From contig DGEZ01000102.1 of NCBI GenBank assembly GCA_002391425.1, positions 1 through 10,923 of the forward strand: a stretch of 10,923 nt of DNA. The letters are read 5' to 3'. Both the position numbers and the translations under genes were made by a program. Under the pieces are notes generated by a model. That model saw only the letters and a program-made list of their open reading frames with translations, was not told the origin of the DNA and searched no databases. The DNA comes from Micrococcales bacterium UBA3913. Its GTDB lineage: Bacteria; Actinomycetota; Actinomycetes; Actinomycetales; Microbacteriaceae. Positions 6,144 to 10,923 of the stretch are shown in pieces (position 1 is the stretch's first letter; each line of letters starts with the position of its first letter).

Positions 6144-7670
6144 ATGTTTTTCACTTATCTGAGGCGTGAACTCGCCAATCGTCGCAAACAGACGATCATC
6201 ATATCCGCTGGCATGGCGCTGGCCATCGCTCTTGTTGTGGTGGTCAACTCCCTGTCGGCGGGTATCCAGGATGCCCAAGCAGAGGCACTGGAATCCATTT
6301 ACGGCGTCGGCACTGACATCACGGTGACAGTGCCCGCCGAGGCCCCGGACACCGACAGCGAAAGTTCGGACGGGACCCCGCAAATGGGTCAGCAGTTCGA
6401 CTTCGGCTCGGACGACGGCACCACGGAGGACGGCACGACCACCGTCAACCAGTCGCAGTTGAGCACGGACATGACAACGACGACTTTTGAGGACAGCGCG
6501 CTGGACACAGTGACAGCCGTGGATGGTGTATCGGCGGCGTCCGCCACTCTGAGCCTGACGAACACGACCTTCAACGGCGAGTTGCCCGACTTCTCCTCGA
6601 CAACAGAGGGGGACAGTTCAAGCTCTGCTCAGGCGATGCCGTCGGAGGGCGCGGGCGGCGGAACGGGCGGCCCGAATGGGGACGGATCGAGTTCCTTCAA
6701 TGTGGACTCGTTCACTGTTCTCGGTGTCGATCCCACGGCCGACGCGGTCGGCCCGCTCTCGGCGGTCACGCTGAGTGAGGGCGAGACCCTGACGACCAAT
6801 GACGCCGATTCAACGGATGCTGTGCTCGATGCCGACTACGCGACGAGCGCGGATCTGGCCGTCGGTGACACGATCGACATCGGTGGCACCGAGTTCACGA
6901 TTATCGGCACGGTGACCTCGTCCACGACCTCGGGCACCTCCACCTCATCTGATGTGTACATCTCGCTGGCGGCGGCACAGGCGCTGTCCGGCGAAGACGG
7001 GATGATCAGCTCGATCTACGTGCAGGCCGAGAGCTCGGATCAAATCGACACTGTTGCAGATGCCATCAGCGCTGCTCTTCCGGACGTCACGGTCACGACC
7101 GAGTCCGATCTTGCGGACACGGTGTCGGGCTCCCTCGGTACCGCGGCGAGCCTGATCTCCAACCTGGGCACGTGGCTGTCTCTGATCGTGCTTGTTGCGG
7201 CGATCGTCATCGCGGTGCTGTTCACGATCTCCGGTGTGACCCGTCGTACCCGCGAGTTTGGCACTCTGAAAGCGATTGGCTGGTCTAATGGCTCGATCGT
7301 TCGCCAGGTGGCTGGCGAATCGTTCGTCCAGTCCCTCATCGGGGGCCTGGTGGGTGCCGTGATCGGCATCATCGCAGCGATCATCATCAATATGTCGAAC
7401 ATCACGCTGTCGAGCTCTGGCTCCACGGAGGCGATCGCAGATTCGACAGGATCGGGCGGAGGCATGGGCGGCGGTTTCGGCGGCGGCATGATGGATGCGG
7501 CCACGACCACGGCCACGTCGACGGATCTGACCCTCACCGCACCGGTGTCGGTGGCGGTTATCCTGCTCGCGGTCGGCCTGGCGGCGCTCGGCGGACTGAT
7601 CGCAGGGGCTTTCGGCGGATGGCGTGCGGCAAAGCTGCGCCCCGCGGAAGCACTGCGGGCGATCGCGTAG
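6144..7670 (+). CDS. ABC transporter permease, MacB/FtsX type
   Basis: Membrane subunit of a type VII (MacB-fold) ABC transporter; such proteins extrude peptides, antibiotics or lipids, or transmit a mechanical signal across the membrane. The product is 508 residues with no cysteine. Topology from sequence: basic cytoplasmic N-terminus, TM1 about 18-40, an extracellular MacB-type periplasmic core domain about 41-343, TM2 about 345-363, the cytoplasmic coupling stretch RTREFGTLKAIGW (368-380), TM3 about 395-417, a second extracellular segment with a Gly/Met-rich run (437-450), TM4 about 468-490, and a C-terminal PAEALRAIA. The large domain is very rich in Ser, Thr, Asp and Gly (about 61-190), probably disordered. 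The ATG at 6144 is chosen over the GTG at 6141 because GAGAGGA sits 5 bases before it. The ATPase gene follows 34 bases on. Substrate unknown. Confidence 0.9.
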   Translation: MFFTYLRRELANRRKQTIIISAGMALAIALVVVVNSLSAGIQDAQAEALESIYGVGTDITVTVPAEAPDTDSESSDGTPQMGQQFDFGSDDGTTEDGTTTVNQSQLSTDMTTTTFEDSALDTVTAVDGVSAASATLSLTNTTFNGELPDFSSTTEGDSSSSAQAMPSEGAGGGTGGPNGDGSSSFNVDSFTVLGVDPTADAVGPLSAVTLSEGETLTTNDADSTDAVLDADYATSADLAVGDTIDIGGTEFTIIGTVTSSTTSGTSTSSDVYISLAAAQALSGEDGMISSIYVQAESSDQIDTVADAISAALPDVTVTTESDLADTVSGSLGTAASLISNLGTWLSLIVLVAAIVIAVLFTISGVTRRTREFGTLKAIGWSNGSIVRQVAGESFVQSLIGGLVGAVIGIIAAIIINMSNITLSSSGSTEAIADSTGSGGGMGGGFGGGMMDAATTTATSTDLTLTAPVSVAVILLAVGLAALGGLIAGAFGGWRAAKLRPAEALRAIA

Positions 7671-7704
7671 ACATCAGAGATTCGGTAGAGGTGAAAGGAC
7701 CACA

Positions 7705-8391
<687 letters not shown>

Positions 8392-8399
8392 GCCGGGAT

Positions 8400-8433
8400 G
8401 GGCCCGGTGGCACCGCTGCGTGCTCCCGGGCCC
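8400..8433 (+). terminator. Strong GC hairpin ending the ABC operon
   Basis: GGGCCCGG (8400-8407) pairs perfectly with CCGGGCCC (8426-8433), and inside it GCAC/GTGC form a second stem with a CGCTGC loop. It starts 8 bases after the ATPase stop codon. There is no T tract (GAAACCC follows), as is common for high-GC terminators, and it separates the ABC genes from the glyS promoter. Confidence 0.7.
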
Positions 8434-8453
8434 GAAACCCGCCCCAGGACTTG

Positions 8454-8509
8454 TAGAATGGGGCGTCGTGGCCTGCGCATCTGGGCGCGGTTCAGAAATA
8501 CTTCAGGAG
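8454..8509 (+). promoter_or_regulatory. glyS promoter -10 and ribosome binding site
   Basis: TAGAAT (8454-8459) is a 5/6 match to the -10 consensus and lies 20 bases beyond the ABC terminator hairpin; no clear -35 is seen. A start near 8466 would give a leader of about 50 nt. AGGAG (8505-8509) is a good Shine-Dalgarno 6 bases before the GTG at 8516 and decides that start. I see no T-box in this short leader. Confidence 0.55.
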
Positions 8510-8515
8510 TAGTTC

Positions 8516-9901
8516 GTGGCTCAGCCAAGTCGTCTCGATCAGGTTATTTCGCTCGCGAAGCGTCGCGGCTTCGTCTTCCAGTCTGGAGAGATCTACGGGG
8601 GCTCGCGCAGCGCCTGGGATTACGGACCGCTGGGCACCGAGCTGAAGGAGAACATCCGCAAGCAGTGGTGGCAGCACTTCGTGCGCGGGCGTGCCGATAT
8701 GGTTGGCCTGGACTCCTCGGTGATCCTGCCTCGTCGGGTCTGGGAAGCATCCGGCCACGTGGCGACGTTCACCGACCCGCTGGTGGAGTCGCTGCACACG
8801 CATAAGCGCTACCGTGCCGACCACCTCATCGAGGCGTATACCGCCAAGCACGGGCATCCCCCGGTGCATGGCCTCGCAGACGTGAACGACCCGGACACCG
8901 GCCAGCCCGGGTCCTGGACGGAACCGCAGCAGTTCTCCGGTCTAATGAAGACCTACCTAGGCCCCGTGGACAATGAGGAGGGCCTGCACTACCTGCGCCC
9001 CGAGACCGCTCAGGGCATTTTCGTGAACTTCACGAATGTGCTGACCGCCTCGCGCAAGAAGCCCCCGTTCGGCATTGGGCAGATTGGTAAGGCGTTCCGC
9101 AACGAGATCACCCCCGGCAACTTCATTTTCCGCACCCGCGAGTTCGAGCAGATGGAGATCGAATACTTCGTGGCCCCGGCGGAGGCGCAGAAGGCGTTCG
9201 ACGCCTGGGTGGAGGATTGCTGGAATTGGTTCGTGGATCTGGGAATCGACCCGGCCAATATGCGCCGGTACGACGTTCCCGAGGCGGATCGCGCCCACTA
9301 CTCGGCAGGCACCATTGACGTCGAGTACAAGTTCGGTTTCCAGGGCAATGAGTGGGGCGAGCTGATGGGGGTCGCGAACCGGACTGATTTCGATCTTAAG
9401 AACCACTCGAAGGCGTCCGGAACGGCCCTCGAATACTTCGACCAGGCCACCGGCGAGCGGTACACGCCCTACGTCATCGAGCCGTCGTTCGGGCTCACGC
9501 GCTCGTTGATGGCGTTCCTCGTTGACTCCTTCGCGGTGGATGAGGCCCCGAATACGAAGGGCGGCGTGGACAAGCGCACGGTGCTCCGGCTCGACCCGAG
9601 GCTGTCCCCGGTGAAGGCCGCGGTGCTTCCGTTGTCCCGCAATGAGAGGCTCTCCCCGGTCGCACGCGAACTGGCCCAGCGGCTGCGCGGGACGTGGAAT
9701 ATTGACTACGACGAGGCCGGGGCGATCGGACGCCGGTATCGCCGGCAGGACGAGATCGGGACGCCGTTCTGCATCACGGTGGACTTCGACTCCCTCGACG
9801 ACCAGGCCGTGACGGTGCGCGAGCGGGACACCATGTCGCAGGAGCGAGTCGGTCTGGATGCGGTAGCGGACTATCTCGCGGTGCGGCTGCGCGGCGCCTG
9901 A
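8516..9901 (+). CDS. glyS: Glycine--tRNA ligase, single-chain alpha2 type
   Basis: Charges tRNA-Gly with glycine using ATP; class II synthetase, cytoplasmic homodimer. The product is 461 residues, the usual size. Visible family landmarks are the N-terminal SGEIYGG and DYGPLG segments (23-40), YLRPETAQGIFVNF (159-172), motif 2 FRNEITPG to FEQME (194-214), motif 3 EPSFGLTR (322-329) and a C-terminal anticodon-binding domain from about 360. The start is GTG with AGGAG 6 bases upstream. Oddity: where many single-chain homologues carry two zinc-knuckle Cys pairs (about 90-97 and 122-130), this protein reads ESLHTHKRYRADHL and NDPDTG. Its only cysteines are Cys235 and Cys419, so the knuckle is absent. 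It has its own promoter and terminator, so it is probably monocistronic. Confidence 0.97.
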   Translation: MAQPSRLDQVISLAKRRGFVFQSGEIYGGSRSAWDYGPLGTELKENIRKQWWQHFVRGRADMVGLDSSVILPRRVWEASGHVATFTDPLVESLHTHKRYRADHLIEAYTAKHGHPPVHGLADVNDPDTGQPGSWTEPQQFSGLMKTYLGPVDNEEGLHYLRPETAQGIFVNFTNVLTASRKKPPFGIGQIGKAFRNEITPGNFIFRTREFEQMEIEYFVAPAEAQKAFDAWVEDCWNWFVDLGIDPANMRRYDVPEADRAHYSAGTIDVEYKFGFQGNEWGELMGVANRTDFDLKNHSKASGTALEYFDQATGERYTPYVIEPSFGLTRSLMAFLVDSFAVDEAPNTKGGVDKRTVLRLDPRLSPVKAAVLPLSRNERLSPVARELAQRLRGTWNIDYDEAGAIGRRYRRQDEIGTPFCITVDFDSLDDQAVTVRERDTMSQERVGLDAVADYLAVRLRGA

Positions 9902-9945
9902 CCCGGCACTGGCACCGAAGCTCCCTCGGGCACGCGCTGTTACGC

Positions 9946-9963
9946 GGGCGCGTTTCCGCGCCC
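9946..9963 (+). terminator. Terminator hairpin after glyS
   Basis: GGGCGCG (9946-9952) and CGCGCCC (9957-9963) form a perfect 7-pair stem with a TTTC loop, 44 bases after the glyS stop codon, followed by TTCG rather than a long T run. An alternative CGCG/CGCG stem (9933-9936 with 9943-9946) overlaps its left arm. Confidence 0.6.
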
Positions 9964-10012
9964 TTCGCCAGGCGTGGGGGAATAGCCGGGTGCGGTAGCT
10001 CGTTGGGCACTG

Positions 10013-10025
10013 TATGCATAATCCC
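10013..10025 (+). promoter_or_regulatory. Candidate -10 region of the DsbA-like gene, leaderless type
   Basis: TATGCA (10013-10018) and the overlapping CATAAT (10017-10022) both resemble -10 boxes. The first places the transcription start 7-8 bases on, at the GTG at 10026. There is no Shine-Dalgarno before either possible start codon and no clear -35. Confidence 0.4.
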
Positions 10026-10673
10026 GTGAGTATCGACATCTGGTCCGACATTGCCTGCCCCTGGTGTTACCTGGGGGAGCGCAGCCTTGCTGCTGCACTG
10101 GACTCCTTTGCCCACAAGGATGAGGTGTCTGTGCGCTTCCGCAGCTATCAGCTCGCCCCCGACGCTCCCGCGGAGATTTCGCAGACCCAGAAGGACTACC
10201 TGGTCCAGGTGAAGGGGCTGTCGGAGAAGCAGGTGCAGGCCTCGTTCGACACGATCACCGCGCGCGGGGCGGAGCTAGGCCTGCACTATGGCTTCGCCAC
10301 GGTGCGCGGGGCGAACACGCGTGCGGCGCACCGGCTCATCCAGTTCGCTCTCCATGCTGGCAAGCAGCAGGAGCTCGTGGATGCTCTCTTCCGCGCCCAC
10401 TTCGAACAGGGGCTTCTCGTGAGCGACCCGGAGATGCTCGTCTCGCTGGCCGTATCCGTCGGGTTGGATCCTGAGCAGGCCCGTGCCGCGCTGAGCTCGC
10501 AGGAGTACGACCGCGAGGTGAGTGACGACATCGAGATGGCGCGCGGGCTCGGCATCCAGGGTGTCCCGTTCTTCGTGCTGAACGGCCGGTTCGGTGTCTC
10601 TGGTGCCCAGCCGGTGGAGGCCTTTACGCAGGTACTCGACCAGGTGTGGAACTCGCCAGCGGGGCAGCAGTGA
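10026..10673 (+). CDS. DsbA family oxidoreductase, FrnE-like
   Basis: Thioredoxin-fold thiol-disulphide oxidoreductase of the DsbA superfamily, FrnE-like branch; these proteins have no export signal and act in the cytoplasm, with reported links to redox stress or polyketide pathways. The product is 215 residues from the GTG at 10026. It begins at the first beta strand (SIDIWSDIA), then the active site CPWC (Cys11, Cys14), a helical insert with NTRAAH (97-102), and the cis-proline loop GVPFFVLNG with Pro181. No signal peptide or membrane segment is seen. An in-frame ATG at 10014 would add MHNP, but it overlaps the -10-like bases; both starts lack a ribosome binding site, so the choice is tentative. 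It stands between glyS and dusB, each apparently with separate expression signals. Natural substrate unknown. Confidence 0.9.
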   Translation: MSIDIWSDIACPWCYLGERSLAAALDSFAHKDEVSVRFRSYQLAPDAPAEISQTQKDYLVQVKGLSEKQVQASFDTITARGAELGLHYGFATVRGANTRAAHRLIQFALHAGKQQELVDALFRAHFEQGLLVSDPEMLVSLAVSVGLDPEQARAALSSQEYDREVSDDIEMARGLGIQGVPFFVLNGRFGVSGAQPVEAFTQVLDQVWNSPAGQQ

Positions 10674-10701
10674 GGAATCTGGCGGGCGCAGTCGGGGTGA
10701 A

Positions 10702-10720
10702 CGAATCCCTCCTCGATTCG
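10702..10720 (+). terminator. Possible terminator after the DsbA-like gene
   Basis: CGAATC (10702-10707) pairs with GATTCG (10715-10720) around a 7-base loop, 28 bases past the stop codon; GAA and TTC just outside can add three pairs with a 2-base bulge. There is no T tract. The position fits a terminator, but the stem is modest. Confidence 0.35.
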
Positions 10721-10788
10721 AGTTCCGTGGGTATCGGTCGAGTCGGCAACACTCCTGTGCTTACACTGTGGGGGGATGCGCAGATGGT

Positions 10789-10809
10789 GTGCACGGACGA
10801 CGCGTGCAC
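10789..10809 (+). other. Stem-loop in the dusB upstream region
   Basis: GTGCACG (10789-10795) and CGTGCAC (10803-10809) form a 7-pair perfect stem with loop GACGACG. Outer runs GGGGG (10771-10775) and CCCCC (10813-10817) could extend it loosely. TACACT (10762-10767) upstream fits a TANNNT -10 box, which would put the hairpin in a dusB leader. It could equally be a terminator or a protein-binding site; nothing decides. Confidence 0.3.
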
Positions 10810-10833
10810 GTTCCCCCTGTAGTGACCGGGGTC

Positions 10834-10849
10834 TGAGAGAATGGGTGAC
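10834..10849 (+). promoter_or_regulatory. Candidate extended -10 of dusB, leaderless type
   Basis: TGAGAGAAT (10834-10842) reads as an extended -10 (TG, one base, GAGAAT) followed by 7 bases and the GTG at 10850, the same geometry as at recO and the DsbA-like gene. The GAGAGA could instead be read as a Shine-Dalgarno for that GTG. Confidence 0.35.
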
Positions 10850-10900
10850 GTGTCTGCCCTAAAGATTGGTCCGCTGGAGGTGTCGTCCCCGGTGGTGCTC
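10850..10900 (+). CDS. dusB: tRNA-dihydrouridine synthase DusB, first 17 codons only
   Basis: Flavoenzyme family that reduces uridine to dihydrouridine in tRNA. Only 17 codons precede the adapter; they read MSALKIGPLEVSSPVVL, closely resembling the DusB N-terminus that normally runs on into an APMAG flavin-binding segment. That segment is replaced here by adapter sequence. The start is taken as GTG at 10850; ATG at 10841 in the same frame would add three residues. The truncation is an end-of-contig effect, not a biological break. With so few residues the family call rests on the N-terminal match alone. Confidence 0.7.
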
Positions 10901-10923
10901 CTGTCTCTTATACACATCTCCGT
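10901..10923. other. Nextera transposase adapter (sequencing artefact)
   Basis: CTGTCTCTTATACACATCT (10901-10919) is the reverse complement of the Tn5 mosaic end used in Nextera libraries, and the following CCG (10920-10922) continues into a Nextera adapter arm; the last base differs from that arm. This is not genomic DNA. It interrupts dusB in frame and adds a false LSLIHIS tail to its translation. Confidence 0.96.

Noticed and set aside
8466..8515. T-box or other riboswitch before glyS
   Set aside because: The leader is only about 50 nt, too short for a T-box, and no T-box consensus, specifier stem or antiterminator is visible.
10901..10919. Tn5 mosaic end as evidence of a real transposon
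   Set aside because: It sits at the very end of the contig, continues into Nextera arm sequence, and there is no transposase, second end or target duplication.

Overview
The window reads as a stretch of a high-GC Gram-positive chromosome (Actinomycetota, probably Micrococcales; the family cannot be fixed from sequence reading alone). Pointers are G/C-rich third codon positions, GTG starts, several genes that appear to be leaderless with a -10 box 6-8 bases before the start codon, the recO-uppS pair also found in mycobacteria, and a single-chain glycyl-tRNA synthetase. It looks like a complete draft contig rather than a cut from a finished genome: its left end is a perfect 70-base palindrome and its right end is Nextera adapter sequence.

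Layout. Bases 1-70 are the palindrome. Bases 79-2718 (minus) encode phosphoenolpyruvate carboxylase (ppc). A 92-base divergent spacer carries back-to-back promoters for ppc and for recO (2811-3521, plus), which is followed by uppS (3594-4379). A 255-base gap holds a likely promoter and a structured leader of about 170 nt for a DEAD-box RNA helicase (4635-6059). Then come a MacB/FtsX-type ABC permease (6144-7670) and its ATPase (7705-8391), closed by a strong GC hairpin (8400-8433). glyS (8516-9901) has its own promoter and a downstream terminator hairpin (9946-9963). A cytoplasmic DsbA/FrnE-like thiol oxidoreductase follows (10026-10673), then a 176-base intergenic region with two hairpins, and the first 17 codons of dusB (10850-10900), where real sequence stops at the adapter (10901-10923).

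How the genes work together. Most are housekeeping: anaplerotic carbon fixation (ppc), recombinational repair (recO), polyprenyl carrier lipid synthesis for the cell wall (uppS), RNA remodelling (helicase), and tRNA charging and modification (glyS, dusB). The accessory part is the two-gene ABC exporter, with an unusually Ser/Thr/Asp/Gly-rich extracellular domain and no membrane-fusion partner. It sits between recO-uppS and glyS, which are close neighbours in mycobacteria.

I do not see a wholly new system. The items most worth checking are the two artefactual-looking contig ends, the structured helicase leader, the inverted repeat just upstream of the exporter's ribosome binding site, the glycyl-tRNA synthetase that lacks zinc-knuckle cysteines, and the recurring leaderless architecture.
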